Source of the DNA: Nostoc sp. 106C
GTDB taxonomy: Bacteria; Cyanobacteriota; Cyanobacteriia; Cyanobacteriales; Nostocaceae
Assembly: GCF_002154725.1 (NCBI RefSeq)
Contig: NZ_MTAW01000087.1
Location: 1-64,000 of the forward strand
Length of the DNA stretch: 64,000 nucleotides
Direction: 5' to 3'
Part shown: positions 50,458 through 60,389 of the stretch, piece by piece
Layout of the letters: the number at the start of each line of letters is the position of its first letter
Position numbering within the stretch: position 1 is the stretch's first letter
The notes under the pieces: generated by a model
Databases searched by the model: none
Told to the model about the DNA's origin: nothing
Seen by the model: only the letters and a program-made list of their open reading frames with translations
Translations under genes and position numbers: made by a program

Positions 50458-52695
50458 CTAACTAAGCCATTCATACATTCGCATCCAAAGAATGTCACAT
50501 ATTCGCTCAGTTCTTTTTTCTACAAAAGCTTTATCCCATTTACTATTTCCACCTAACTGTACAATTGGCTCAATATGATGTTTATACGAAGTATTTTGTA
50601 ATAACTTAATTGTATTTATATTTAATTTAATTCCAAATTCTTCTGTTTCTTGACTCAGCTTTGATAATCTATCAGGGTCTGTTTCTGCTAGATATTGATA
50701 GTAAATATATTTTTCTATCCAACCTTTATTGCCAGCAGAACTATTAATTTCTACAGGGAGAAGAGTCAAATTTCCAATTTGTTCGCTATCACTGTTTTCA
50801 TACAAAGCTACATCCCAATCTGCACTTGTTTCTGGTTTCTGCGGTGCTACATGTTCAATACTTTTAAAATCTTCAGTAAGCCATTTACTTGGTTCTAAGT
50901 ATGAATAAGATCCTGGTCTACTAATTTTCATTAGCCCTGGTTCTGTGGGATCTGGAATCGTATCATGTGCAGCTACAAATAATGCAAATCTACAAACTTG
51001 TTTAGCGTTATTATATTTCAGATAATGAAGTGCTTTTTTCTTCCATTCTTCGTTAGTTCCTACCCCTCTTTTTGTGAGTTCACTCATTAATTCTATTTTC
51101 AGTGCGTCAACTGTCAATGCAGAATTACCTTGCTTCCATGAGATTTTGTCACGAAGCAATACTCGGTAGACATCATCAAGACCAGTATTTGTTAAAGCGG
51201 AACGCCACAGAGTAAAAAATGCAGCTACTGCTTTACAAGCTAGAGCAAACTCTTTATCTGCATTTGGTTCGTTACGAAGAACAAGACTATAGAAGCGACT
51301 TAATATTGTATTTGCCATTCTGTGGTTTGCATCCTGAAGGTAAAGAATGCAAAGTATAGCTTGTTGTCTATCTGCTTCAGGTACTCCATCTATTTCTGGT
51401 AACGATTTCGGTAAATTCTCCTTTTTAGGGTAATAAATTAACTTACTGCAATAAGTCGCAGTATCGCCCATCTGACGAATAAATTCTTCTCTATCGCTGA
51501 TATGTTCGTATTCCGTATATACGTCAACTAACCATTTTCTTTGGGCGCTGAACTGCTTGGACAATTTCTTGCCATCGTATGCTAATGCAAAGAGGTTGAG
51601 ATACTCATTTGTTCGTTTTGTTTTACTAGAAGCACTACGCAAGGGACTCGTAAGTTTTTCTACGTGTGTAAAATACTCTTCAAATTTTGAGCCTTGAAAT
51701 CCATCGCCTTTTGCATCTGCATCATTAACTACTAGTGGCTTAAATGTTTCTAGCGCAGTTAAGGGAGAACCGGTTGCGTTCAGAGATTGGAACATATCAA
51801 ATGCTCTAACCTGCGACACTGGCTGGATTAATGTTAGACAGCAGCGTTCTAGCAAGAAATAACAGAAAGCAAAAAGCTGTACAAGAGAACAAACTTTTTC
51901 ATCGTGATTTTGAACCAAGCTAACTAATTCTGGTCGCTGGTAACTCCACAAATCAACTTGGCTGACCTTTTCCAGAATTTGCCAAGCAGGAGGAAAGTCT
52001 TCACTATCCTTATGAGCATTTTCTACTCTATTCAACCAAGATTTTATAGCTTTTAAGTTATCAGCAACTAGCGAATTTTTTCTAGCATCAGGGAATGAAG
52101 ATTTCTTGTCAATTGCACGGATAAAGCTGGCAATAAAAGATGAAACATCAGATTTGTAGTGTTGATTATCTTCTCCACTCAGCGTCCATCCATCGATTGA
52201 CCCTCTAATAATAATCGGTTTACGTTTAGGTTTACCACGCATCAGGTCAATCGAAAAGAAGTCCATCAAAGTATTTAAATAAGCTTCGCTGGCTTCCTTT
52301 AATTCTTCATATGTATCTTTCTCTGGTAATTTATTGGTTATTTCATATATTTTTTCGTAGAGGCAACAAGCCAGTAAAGTAGTAGTTGATAATCGCTGTT
52401 GCCCATCTATAACATTATCTATACGAGAAGGAAGCGCACGAGGGTCTTGTGGTTTGATATTACTTTCAGTATCATTTTCGGTGACAAGGATGATAGTTCC
52501 CATAAAATGAAGGGTATCTGGAGAATCGAGAAGGTCTCTAACTCCAGAGCAGATATCATCCATCAATTGTTCTATATTTTCTTCATCCCAACTATATTCT
52601 CTTTGATACAAGGGAATGTAATATCCAATGCCTGGTCTTCTAAAAAAGTAGGCTACTGACTCACTTATCGTACTGAATGCTCTTGATATTTCCAT
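50458..52695 (-). CDS. sspE: SspE/GmrSD-like DUF262-DUF1524 phosphorothioation-sensing nuclease
   Basis: A 745-residue protein. The N-terminal DUF262 (ParB-like) domain shows YYIPLYQREYSWDEEN and IDNVIDGQQRLSTTTLL, including the DGQQR motif (97-101) needed for nucleotide hydrolysis in SspE. The C-terminal DUF1524 HNH-type domain carries SIEHVAPQKPE (H615) and EQIGNLTLLPVEINSSAGN, the HxxP and N-containing nuclease motifs. SspE senses phosphorothioate on host DNA and nicks or restricts unmodified phage DNA. Position within the operon, directly after sspD, supports this. GmrSD (type IV restriction) has the same two domains; context favours SspE. Confidence 0.85.
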   Translation of the reverse strand: MEISRAFSTISESVAYFFRRPGIGYYIPLYQREYSWDEENIEQLMDDICSGVRDLLDSPDTLHFMGTIILVTENDTESNIKPQDPRALPSRIDNVIDGQQRLSTTTLLACCLYEKIYEITNKLPEKDTYEELKEASEAYLNTLMDFFSIDLMRGKPKRKPIIIRGSIDGWTLSGEDNQHYKSDVSSFIASFIRAIDKKSSFPDARKNSLVADNLKAIKSWLNRVENAHKDSEDFPPAWQILEKVSQVDLWSYQRPELVSLVQNHDEKVCSLVQLFAFCYFLLERCCLTLIQPVSQVRAFDMFQSLNATGSPLTALETFKPLVVNDADAKGDGFQGSKFEEYFTHVEKLTSPLRSASSKTKRTNEYLNLFALAYDGKKLSKQFSAQRKWLVDVYTEYEHISDREEFIRQMGDTATYCSKLIYYPKKENLPKSLPEIDGVPEADRQQAILCILYLQDANHRMANTILSRFYSLVLRNEPNADKEFALACKAVAAFFTLWRSALTNTGLDDVYRVLLRDKISWKQGNSALTVDALKIELMSELTKRGVGTNEEWKKKALHYLKYNNAKQVCRFALFVAAHDTIPDPTEPGLMKISRPGSYSYLEPSKWLTEDFKSIEHVAPQKPETSADWDVALYENSDSEQIGNLTLLPVEINSSAGNKGWIEKYIYYQYLAETDPDRLSKLSQETEEFGIKLNINTIKLLQNTSYKHHIEPIVQLGGNSKWDKAFVEKRTERICDILWMRMYEWLS

Positions 52696-52766
52696 ATTTA
52701 ACCATTGTTATCTGAGATTTATCATATGATTTAAGCTTGCGAATTTATTTATGGAACATTTACAAA

Positions 52767-53573
52767 CTATAAATGACAAGCCAAGCAAGGCAAATCATCA
52801 TCTTCCTCGTCTAAAACAGAAGCTAAAACATCTGCTAATGGTCGATTTGGCGCTTCTTTTTCCTTCTTAGCCATTGCCTTTTCATGTTCGTTAATAATTT
52901 CATCTTTACGCTCCAAAAGTTCTAGTAAAGTTTCACCTTGAGTCCAAGTGTATTCCCTACCGTCTTTATGTTCTTGCTCGTATTTAACTGCTTTTTCAAA
53001 CAAATCTCGGTGGTTCTCTGCAAGCATCACCCATTCATATTTGCGTTGGAAAAAGCAAAAGAAGCAACCGGAACGGCTTCGCCAATTATAGTATTTTGGT
53101 AGCCCAATCCCACTTTCTTCTAATATGCGGATAATGTCTGCTTTTACCAGCCCATGTTCTTTGAAGGGAAAAACTGGTTTAATATTAGGTTTAGTAGAAA
53201 TATACCCTTCTCGATTTTCATCAGCACGAATGCCGATGTAGCTAATGGCTTCGTCGTCGCCAATAAACTTTTCTAGAGGAAGTATTTTCATCTGCTTGGT
53301 ACACCAGCGCATCTTTGGCGAGGGAAGTACCCCGCCGTAGACATCAAGCCAGTGGTCAAATCCACGCTCTGCTTCGAGTTTTTCGATTTTAATACCCAAA
53401 CGGGCTTTGATGCGGTCTAGATACTCGTATGTTTCTGGAAGTTCCTTGTGGGTGTCACAGAAGAAGTATTCCATTTGTATTTCCGGATACTTTTGACGCA
53501 TCAAAACTGCTAAAGCGGTGCTATCTTTACCCCCTGATAAACCCAAAATATGCCTAACTGGTTTTTTGTTCAT
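52767..53573 (-). CDS. sspD: SspD/DndC-like ATP pyrophosphatase (PAPS-reductase family)
   Basis: The start is the ATG at 53573, 20 bases inside the end of the sspC gene; longer readings need a GTG. The 268-residue protein has the PP-loop SGGKDSTALA (S13-S18), a MEYFFCDTHKELPETYEYL segment as in DndC/PAPS reductases, and Cys residues in KMRWCTKQMK and SGCFFCFFQRK that may hold a cluster or persulfide. The C-terminus is helical, charged, and ends with a Cys pair. It activates the DNA backbone phosphate or carries sulfur, together with the cysteine desulfurase. DndC is longer (about 500 residues), so SspD is the better name. Confidence 0.85.
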   Translation of the reverse strand: MNKKPVRHILGLSGGKDSTALAVLMRQKYPEIQMEYFFCDTHKELPETYEYLDRIKARLGIKIEKLEAERGFDHWLDVYGGVLPSPKMRWCTKQMKILPLEKFIGDDEAISYIGIRADENREGYISTKPNIKPVFPFKEHGLVKADIIRILEESGIGLPKYYNWRSRSGCFFCFFQRKYEWVMLAENHRDLFEKAVKYEQEHKDGREYTWTQGETLLELLERKDEIINEHEKAMAKKEKEAPNRPLADVLASVLDEEDDDLPCLACHL

Positions 53574-56500
53574 GTTCTTGCCCGTGACGTTTACCCCTAA
53601 TTTGAGAAAGATTATCACTAACGGTAAGTTCCAGCACGCGCTCCGTCAATTTAGCGACAACAGCCTGACGTATTTGCGGATTATCGTACTTATCTAATAT
53701 TCCCAAAAGTTCGTCTACTACGTTATCAATTTGAACTTGATTTTCATGGTTAAACCAAACCAGAGATTTAGTTTCTTGTCCATCAGGGCGCGTTACAGTA
53801 ATTTTACGTGCCTCAAAACCCTCATTGCTACGGCTTTGAACATCTTTCTGCAAAGCTTCCAGATTTATAAAGCGTCGAGCAACTTCCGAAAGTTTTAGTT
53901 CAAAATTTGTTACATCCTCATCCGTCCATACCGAAGCTGGTTTATCAGCAACAATCATTACTAGGGCTTCTAACCATTCGGAGTCAGTTGCGGTTTCGTC
54001 TGCCGCCCCCATAACAAAACTTTTCATGCGGCGTTCTAAAACTTGACCTGTTAAATAACTCGCTCTCACCCGCAAATCTTGCCGCAGTTTTTCCTCACTA
54101 CTCCGTATAGAAAAAGCATTATGAAGAAGCTTTTGACAGTCACTCAACAAACGGTCGTAGGCAGTTTGAATCTCGCTAAGTGCTGAAATCAGCTTTTTTG
54201 TTAAGGTTTTTGCAATTGTGCCATCATCTTCTACTCCTACAACAATTGGCGATAATCCGCAGGCTATGGGTAACGAATTGAACAGCAACTCATCTGGTTC
54301 CTGTGCTTGCTGTAAAGTTTGCAATACAGCGAATGCTTCACTGCTGAGGCGCTTAGTTTTAGTGGTGTAAGCTGGTAATTTTTTGACGAATTGAAACAAT
54401 GGCTTCACCACCATTAACAAGGTGGTATTTCGCACTCCAGGGGTAACAGTCGCATTTTTCTTGCGTAATATCAATTCGAGTTCTTTGAAAACTTGCGATC
54501 GCAACCCAACCACTTCAAAATATTTAACCGCAAACCGGGAAGGGTCTTTCACTAACAACTCAAAATGTTCGCTTCCCAAAACCGGGATAAACGTTCCATC
54601 CTTATACACACCAACATCATCAGCGTGGTACAATAAAACCGCCGCCAACAGTACCGGAATTACCCCTCGTTTAACCCCGTAAGGAGGCGCTTCTAAAAGT
54701 TGGTATAGTTTATCTAAAGTCTGCGGTTTCTCCTTGGCTTGCAAGCAAAAATCATCGATGGCTTGCCAAATTGTCTGCACACCTGACGTTTCATTTGGTG
54801 GATAAAATCCAAAATCTCCGCTTTCTTGACGATGAATTCCCGTTTGACCCAGTACAGAATAATATATGCAGACTTCGGGCCCGTAACCTTGCAAACCTAG
54901 TTTTTCTGCTTCTGGGTGTTGTAACATCGCCTCGATCAGTTCCCGTCTGGCCTTAGCACCTTGAGAAGTTAACTCCCGACGATTGATTAACTCATTCCAA
55001 AGGGTTATCCCTTGGTTGTAAACTTCATTGCAGACATCTGATAATTTGGCATTAAAATCTGTTGTGCGGGTGATATTTTCTTGTTTACCTTGAACCCAAC
55101 AACCGTGAGAATTTACGGTAACGTCAAAAGTTTGCGATAGAGTTTCGTCTAAAAATTGCTCCGCCTGTACCAGTCGAAAGCGTACTTCCTTTCTAGCTAC
55201 GCCATCGGTTTGTAACTCAGGTGCGCTAGTTTGAATTTTTTTCAGTGCTGCAAATTCCCGCGCTCGAATTCGTAATATATCTAAGTTGGCGGCAGATAAT
55301 ATAATTAAAGGCTTACCGTCAGATGTGCTTGCAGGGACTTCGGTTAGTTTTGCCTCATCCACCCAGTAACCAACCAAACCATCACAGTCGTTGCTTAAAC
55401 AACGCAACTTAGTTAAATCTTGTAGAGTATCGAGATAGCGGCGCTCAAAATAACGTATTGTACCTGTTTGATAACTATGACGTTGGGCGACTATTGGCGT
55501 GAGGGGACGTATGGTAGATAGAAGTTCGGATAAATGCGTTCGCTCTAGAGCGATGTAATTCGCTAGTTCGCTATCAACATTAAAATCAGATCCTTGCCAA
55601 ATTCGCAACTCATCTAATTGGCGACGATGGTTAATTATATTTTTTTGCAGCAGCCGATCAATTATTTGTTCCCACTGATTTTTATTACTATCTGTGGGAC
55701 TGTCGCACATCGCCAAGGTTACTAATGTGCGCGTGGCTCGCATTGCACCTGTGGTCGTCACGAGGTTTAAAATACCAATAGCTTTTAAAACTCTAAGACT
55801 ATCAACATCTAGGCGTTTCGCATCATCGATTAGGTTTTGAATTTCTACCCAGCGCTGGAGATTTGGTCGAGATGCTAAACCTGTTCCCACAGCTTCAATA
55901 AAATAATCGTAAACCCAATCCAGCTTTAAAGTTGGTAAAGCATTCGTTTCAACCTTAGTTTCTACAAGAAAGTTTTTAAATGAAAAGGGTTCTGCACTGG
56001 TAAGAAAAGTAAACAAAGAACGGTCATTTTGAGCATACCGCGTGCATAACATCGGTAAGACAAACGCTGTAATTGGATGTAATGGGTAGGTATCTTCTAC
56101 CAGTTCTTGTGTATAATCATCTTTAATATCTTTTGGCAGACTCTCCAACCATTCTGCTGCTAGATTATTGACTGAACAACTAATTTTTTCTGCTTTTGAA
56201 CGGTCAATTACTTGACCAATCAAGCGCGTCATTTGTGTTGGAGAATCTTGAAACGGAATATCTTCAAATCTTCCTTGAATCTTTGCCCACTCGTTGCGTT
56301 GTAAAGAAGCTAATCTTTCTCCATATTCAGCAAATGCTTGGTGTAATATCCCGACAATATATATGTTTAATTCTTTTCTCTTAGGTAACTCAGCTAATTG
56401 CTGTAGTAGATATAAATCTTCGACACCTCGATTTTGGACTGCAAATTCTAAATTCTTACCTAGCTCATCAATAATTAATAAAATATCAGTTTTAGCAGCT

Positions 56501-57066
56501 TTTCCTAATTCCTTGATTAAGCTAGGAATTTCTCGACTATCTACAGCTCCTCCCGTTGCAACTTGTGTATCAAGGTCTAAAAGTTTTTGAGCAATACTAA
56601 TTTTATTTAACTGTGCTGGCGACCAAAAAACTTCTGCACCTCGGAGTAATGCTCGCACAATTGTATTACTTAACGGCTCTCTTTGGGCGGTAGCTACAGC
56701 ACGAAACAAACCTTGCTTTGGTATCTTTTCTTGAAGAGTTAGATATTCAAAACTGTCAGAGCCAAAATTATGTGATGCTATTTCCATAGCCTTTTGACGT
56801 ATCTCGCTGTTTGAAGGCGCACACAACGAGACGAAAAAATGGGCAAAAGCAGATTTACCTGTACCATATACGCCGGTCATTGTCCAAGCTCGGTGGCTAG
56901 AGACTCCTCCCATACCTGCTAATATGCGTTTGATAGCATTGACTGACCTTTCCGTAGGGATATACCCAAGCATTGCATCAATTTTTTCTAAATCTCGCTC
57001 AACATTGATGGAACGAAAATAGCGACGCTGGAGACTAAAATATTCTGATAAAGATTTATTTGTCAT
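53554..57066 (-). CDS. sspC: SspC-like large P-loop ATPase
   Basis: An 1170-residue ATPase with Walker A TGVYGTGKSAFAHFF (G65-S72) and Walker B ILLIIDELGKNLEF (D200/E201), followed by IYIVGILHQAFAEYG and a long helical domain (about 300-1100). The architecture matches SspC, the ATPase of the single-strand phosphorothioation complex, and is distantly similar to BREX BrxC. It overlaps sspB by 4 bases (ATGA) and sspD by 20, so the three are translationally coupled. Expected to power or gate the DNA-modifying complex. Naming rests largely on gene order. Confidence 0.75.
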   Translation of the reverse strand: MTNKSLSEYFSLQRRYFRSINVERDLEKIDAMLGYIPTERSVNAIKRILAGMGGVSSHRAWTMTGVYGTGKSAFAHFFVSLCAPSNSEIRQKAMEIASHNFGSDSFEYLTLQEKIPKQGLFRAVATAQREPLSNTIVRALLRGAEVFWSPAQLNKISIAQKLLDLDTQVATGGAVDSREIPSLIKELGKAAKTDILLIIDELGKNLEFAVQNRGVEDLYLLQQLAELPKRKELNIYIVGILHQAFAEYGERLASLQRNEWAKIQGRFEDIPFQDSPTQMTRLIGQVIDRSKAEKISCSVNNLAAEWLESLPKDIKDDYTQELVEDTYPLHPITAFVLPMLCTRYAQNDRSLFTFLTSAEPFSFKNFLVETKVETNALPTLKLDWVYDYFIEAVGTGLASRPNLQRWVEIQNLIDDAKRLDVDSLRVLKAIGILNLVTTTGAMRATRTLVTLAMCDSPTDSNKNQWEQIIDRLLQKNIINHRRQLDELRIWQGSDFNVDSELANYIALERTHLSELLSTIRPLTPIVAQRHSYQTGTIRYFERRYLDTLQDLTKLRCLSNDCDGLVGYWVDEAKLTEVPASTSDGKPLIILSAANLDILRIRAREFAALKKIQTSAPELQTDGVARKEVRFRLVQAEQFLDETLSQTFDVTVNSHGCWVQGKQENITRTTDFNAKLSDVCNEVYNQGITLWNELINRRELTSQGAKARRELIEAMLQHPEAEKLGLQGYGPEVCIYYSVLGQTGIHRQESGDFGFYPPNETSGVQTIWQAIDDFCLQAKEKPQTLDKLYQLLEAPPYGVKRGVIPVLLAAVLLYHADDVGVYKDGTFIPVLGSEHFELLVKDPSRFAVKYFEVVGLRSQVFKELELILRKKNATVTPGVRNTTLLMVVKPLFQFVKKLPAYTTKTKRLSSEAFAVLQTLQQAQEPDELLFNSLPIACGLSPIVVGVEDDGTIAKTLTKKLISALSEIQTAYDRLLSDCQKLLHNAFSIRSSEEKLRQDLRVRASYLTGQVLERRMKSFVMGAADETATDSEWLEALVMIVADKPASVWTDEDVTNFELKLSEVARRFINLEALQKDVQSRSNEGFEARKITVTRPDGQETKSLVWFNHENQVQIDNVVDELLGILDKYDNPQIRQAVVAKLTERVLELTVSDNLSQIRGKRHGQEHEQKTS

Positions 57067-58004
57067 TTTGTTCCACCAACTGCCCCTTGGTAATACTTGT
57101 CTAAGATATCTAGAGCTAAAGCCGATGGCTCCTCTATATATGAAAATTGAATTAAACCAGCAGCATCAGAAAGCATTATTGAATTACAACTTCTTGTTAC
57201 TTGTTCGATAGCGTTGTATACAGCATTTTCTGCAAGCTTAAATACCATTCCTGGACTGCCAATATCGTAAATTAAACGAGCAACGGAAATAGTTCTTTGT
57301 TCGCGCCCAACCAAACTAGCATACTCAAGACAAGCTGCCACAATCATTTCTGCTGGTAAATTTCCTTTCTCACCAACACGGAATATATAATGTCTTGAGT
57401 CGCCTGCTCGATAAATAATTCCCAAACCAGTAAAAGGGCAGTCTAAACTATCTTCACTCACACCTGTTTTTGTACTTCCTTGCTCAACATACATTCGTAA
57501 AATACAAGTGATATCTTTCTTTAAAGAAGACTCAGCAATGCGAGGTGCAATGCTATCTCTGTAGTCGCATAAACCATTGAATAACTCTTCTTGGGTAAAT
57601 TCATTTTGTCGAAAAAGATTAAAGGCGAAATACCAAGCCGCAGCATTACAGCTTGGCTTCAATAAGTTCCAATGTAAAAGCCATAGTGTTGCTGGGTCTT
57701 CTAGAAAAGGGTCCCAACCATTTTCTCCTAAAAGTTGAACACCAAACTCAGAAGGGGCATCCTTTTCCAACACCTTAAACGCATGACACCAGTAGCGAAT
57801 AGCACTTGCCATGTTTTTCCCAACACCTAGCCGCACAGGAGCCTCCTCGCGCAAGAAGATACCCGAATCATCTCTTGCAGCGTCAAAACCTTTCTTAATC
57901 CAGCCGTAGCGAGGGTGAAAGGTTTCATGGCGGGCAAAAACTGGGTTAACATGAATTGTTTTTTTTATATCGCCATTTAAATTTAGGGCAATTTGCTTTC
58001 CCAT
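57063..58004 (-). CDS. sspB: SspB-like DUF4007 DNA nickase
   Basis: A 313-residue DUF4007 protein: FARHETFHPRYGWIKKGFD (H26 onward) and VRLGVGKNMASAIRYWCHAF are the family's two signature blocks, and WLLHWNLLKPSCNAAAWYFA follows. SspB has been shown to be a sequence-dependent nicking protein that starts single-strand phosphorothioation. This is the first gene of the ~19-kb operon, starts with an ATG, and is divergent to the methyltransferase gene. It is the best-preserved member of the two DUF4007-like proteins here. Confidence 0.85.
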   Translation of the reverse strand: MGKQIALNLNGDIKKTIHVNPVFARHETFHPRYGWIKKGFDAARDDSGIFLREEAPVRLGVGKNMASAIRYWCHAFKVLEKDAPSEFGVQLLGENGWDPFLEDPATLWLLHWNLLKPSCNAAAWYFAFNLFRQNEFTQEELFNGLCDYRDSIAPRIAESSLKKDITCILRMYVEQGSTKTGVSEDSLDCPFTGLGIIYRAGDSRHYIFRVGEKGNLPAEMIVAACLEYASLVGREQRTISVARLIYDIGSPGMVFKLAENAVYNAIEQVTRSCNSIMLSDAAGLIQFSYIEEPSALALDILDKYYQGAVGGTK

Positions 58005-58092
58005 AATTTTCAGTTTTATAAGTTAATAAACCATAGTTCAAAAGTGATTAAAATCCTAATTATTATGGGAAAATTGCAATCTCCACTCATGC
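58005..58092. promoter_or_regulatory. Divergent promoter region of the phosphorothioation operon and methyltransferase
   Basis: Only 88 bases separate two divergent genes, so both promoters must lie here or overlap the coding ends. It is AT-rich; I cannot pick definite -10 or -35 boxes. Confidence 0.45.
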
Positions 58093-60285
58093 TTGAGTAA
58101 TTTTGCTGACAGTACCTCTCCACTAATGAGCGCTATGGCTTCAAGCGATAACAGTTTTAACACAATTCAGGCAACCTGTGATACATCGGAGCCACAGCTA
58201 TCTAATAGATATGATTTGAACATAATTGCTCGGGCTTGCAAACGTAGTCCGGTTGGGAAAAATCTACCTGATGCTTTTTATGTCCATGTTTGGGCACTGC
58301 ACGCTCTTGAAGACTTGCTGCAACAATATGAAAGCTGCGCCAGAAGTGCTACTACCCAAGCTCAAAACGCAACAATTGTAAAATTTAGCACTAGTAAACT
58401 CAAGATTTCGTACCTGTTCTATCCCGACTTCGACACCGATCCACATCCAGCATTACAAGCCAGCATCCAAGTTGACTTGGAAACCCTACAAGTCACACAC
58501 CGCGACTACGGCACTTCAAGTAATCCCTTTATTCTCCACCGTAAAGAAACTTTTGTAACACCCGAATATCCACTTTACCAACAGTTCGCAGAACTTACCC
58601 GCGCTCAAGAAGCGTTGGGTTTACTGAATAATTCCAGAAGTATTGGTACACGCCGAGGATGGGAAGAACGTTTAAGAGCCTATAATGTAGAACTGCAAGG
58701 TCATTGTCTCATCCAATACCAAGCAGCAAGCAGTACTGGTGAATCGCCATCGCGCCAGATAGATCGTCATAAAGCAGCAATTGTTCGCAATGACTTTTCA
58801 CGTCCTGTACGCACAGCTTTAGAAGCTGGCTTATTTACACCAGACACAACTTTTTTTGATTATGGTTGTGGACATGGCGGTGATGTTACTCGCATCGCAC
58901 AACAAGGCTATACCAGCACAGGATGGGACCCTTATTACTTACCAGATACTCCCAGAACAACTGCTGATATCGTTAATCTTGGTTATGTGATTAATGTTAT
59001 CGAAGACACGGGCGATCGCCGAGAAGCATTAGTCAAAGCCTGGGAACTTACTCGTAAAGTTTTGCTTGTCGCTGCCCAAGTCACCCTTGCGGATACCAAT
59101 AAAGGTACAATCGCTTACGGCGATGGGGTAGTTACGACCCGCAACACCTTCCAGAAATATTACGAGCAAGAAGAACTAAAAATCTACATCGACCAAGTTC
59201 TTGGTGTTGATGCCATTCCTGTAGCTTTGGGTGTTTACTTCGTTTTTCGAGATGAAGCTCAAGCTCAGTTATTTCGTGCTTCCCGCTTTCGTTCTCGTGC
59301 TACTACACCCAGAGTTCGTTCTCACGTCAAGCGATTTGAGGACTATCAAGAACTACTCACTCCTCTGATGTCTTTTGTTACCGAACGCGGTCGCTTGCCA
59401 AGTAAAGGCGAACTGTCACAAGACGCTGACATAAATGCAGAATTTGGCAGTTTACGGCGTGCTTTCCAAGTAATTTTGCAAGCGACAGACCCACAAGAAT
59501 GGGAGGCAATTACTGAAAAACGCCGTCAAGATTTGCTGGTTTATTTGGCGCTTTGTCAATTCAGCCGTCGCCCAAAATTAGGAGAATTAGCGCCGTCAGC
59601 GCAAGAGGATATCTTAGCCTTATTTGGTACGTACAAACAAGCTTGGCTCAATGCTGATCAGATGCTGCACAGCTTGGGCAATTCTGAAATTATTGTAGAA
59701 CGTTGCCAAAATAGCCAAATTGGGAAAAAATTACCCAATTCTCTCTGGGTTCACATATCGGCCCTACAAGCCCTCGATCCGCTACTGCGCCTTTACGAAG
59801 GTTGCGCTAGTCGTACTATAGGGCGCTTAGATGAAGCCAATGTAATTAAATTCCATACCAAAAAACCAAAAATTTCTTATTTATTTTACCCTGACTTTGA
59901 TACTGACCCCCATCCGGGATTACACACGAGTATGGAAATTGACCTGCGTGATTTGCATGTCAGTTATCGAGACTATGATACTGATGACGACCCCCCAGTG
60001 TTGCACCAAAAAGATGCTTTAGTTACCCCTGACTATCCGCTTTACGAGAAGTTTGCCAAGTTAACTTGCCAAGAAGAGGACTGGGGGCTACTGGATAATT
60101 GGCGTAACATTAGTCATCGCTCTGGTTGGCTCAAATGTTTGGCAGACCACTGTGCAACACTTCAAGGGTATCAGTTATCCTGGCGAAAGGATGCTGACCC
60201 CTATAAACTTAAGGCGCTGCGTGCTACCGTAAAAACTCGCCAAGCGAAAAGACGCAATGCCAATAATAAGAACAATACAGAATAG
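58093..60285 (+). CDS. DNA phosphorothioation-associated putative methyltransferase with duplicated flanking domain
   Basis: A 730-residue protein. The longest reading starts with TTG (58093); in-frame ATGs follow at 58126 and 58135 and may be the true start. A class I SAM-binding motif, FFDYGCGHGGDVTRIAQQGY (about 255-270), sits in a methyltransferase domain (~230-400). It is flanked by two copies of one ~160-residue domain: N-terminal (47-205; VGKNLPDAFYVHVWALHAL, KISYLFYPDFDTDPHPAL) and C-terminal (537-690; IGKKLPNSLWVHISALQAL, KISYLFYPDFDTDPHPGL). This matches the family annotated as phosphorothioation-associated putative methyltransferase, commonly found beside dnd or ssp genes. Its substrate is unknown. 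Confidence 0.85.
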   Translation: MSNFADSTSPLMSAMASSDNSFNTIQATCDTSEPQLSNRYDLNIIARACKRSPVGKNLPDAFYVHVWALHALEDLLQQYESCARSATTQAQNATIVKFSTSKLKISYLFYPDFDTDPHPALQASIQVDLETLQVTHRDYGTSSNPFILHRKETFVTPEYPLYQQFAELTRAQEALGLLNNSRSIGTRRGWEERLRAYNVELQGHCLIQYQAASSTGESPSRQIDRHKAAIVRNDFSRPVRTALEAGLFTPDTTFFDYGCGHGGDVTRIAQQGYTSTGWDPYYLPDTPRTTADIVNLGYVINVIEDTGDRREALVKAWELTRKVLLVAAQVTLADTNKGTIAYGDGVVTTRNTFQKYYEQEELKIYIDQVLGVDAIPVALGVYFVFRDEAQAQLFRASRFRSRATTPRVRSHVKRFEDYQELLTPLMSFVTERGRLPSKGELSQDADINAEFGSLRRAFQVILQATDPQEWEAITEKRRQDLLVYLALCQFSRRPKLGELAPSAQEDILALFGTYKQAWLNADQMLHSLGNSEIIVERCQNSQIGKKLPNSLWVHISALQALDPLLRLYEGCASRTIGRLDEANVIKFHTKKPKISYLFYPDFDTDPHPGLHTSMEIDLRDLHVSYRDYDTDDDPPVLHQKDALVTPDYPLYEKFAKLTCQEEDWGLLDNWRNISHRSGWLKCLADHCATLQGYQLSWRKDADPYKLKALRATVKTRQAKRRNANNKNNTE

Positions 60286-60389
60286 ATAAACTATCTTGTT
60301 GCGAAAGTACATCAATTTGCAATGGTGTACCTGCCAGCCGGAGGCGATTGCACTCCGTTATAGACGAAATGTACGCGATCGCCCTTTAG

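Noticed and set aside
50458-52695. Stand-alone type IV GmrSD restriction enzyme
   Set aside because: Same domains, but its place between sspD and the rest of the operon makes SspE the better reading.
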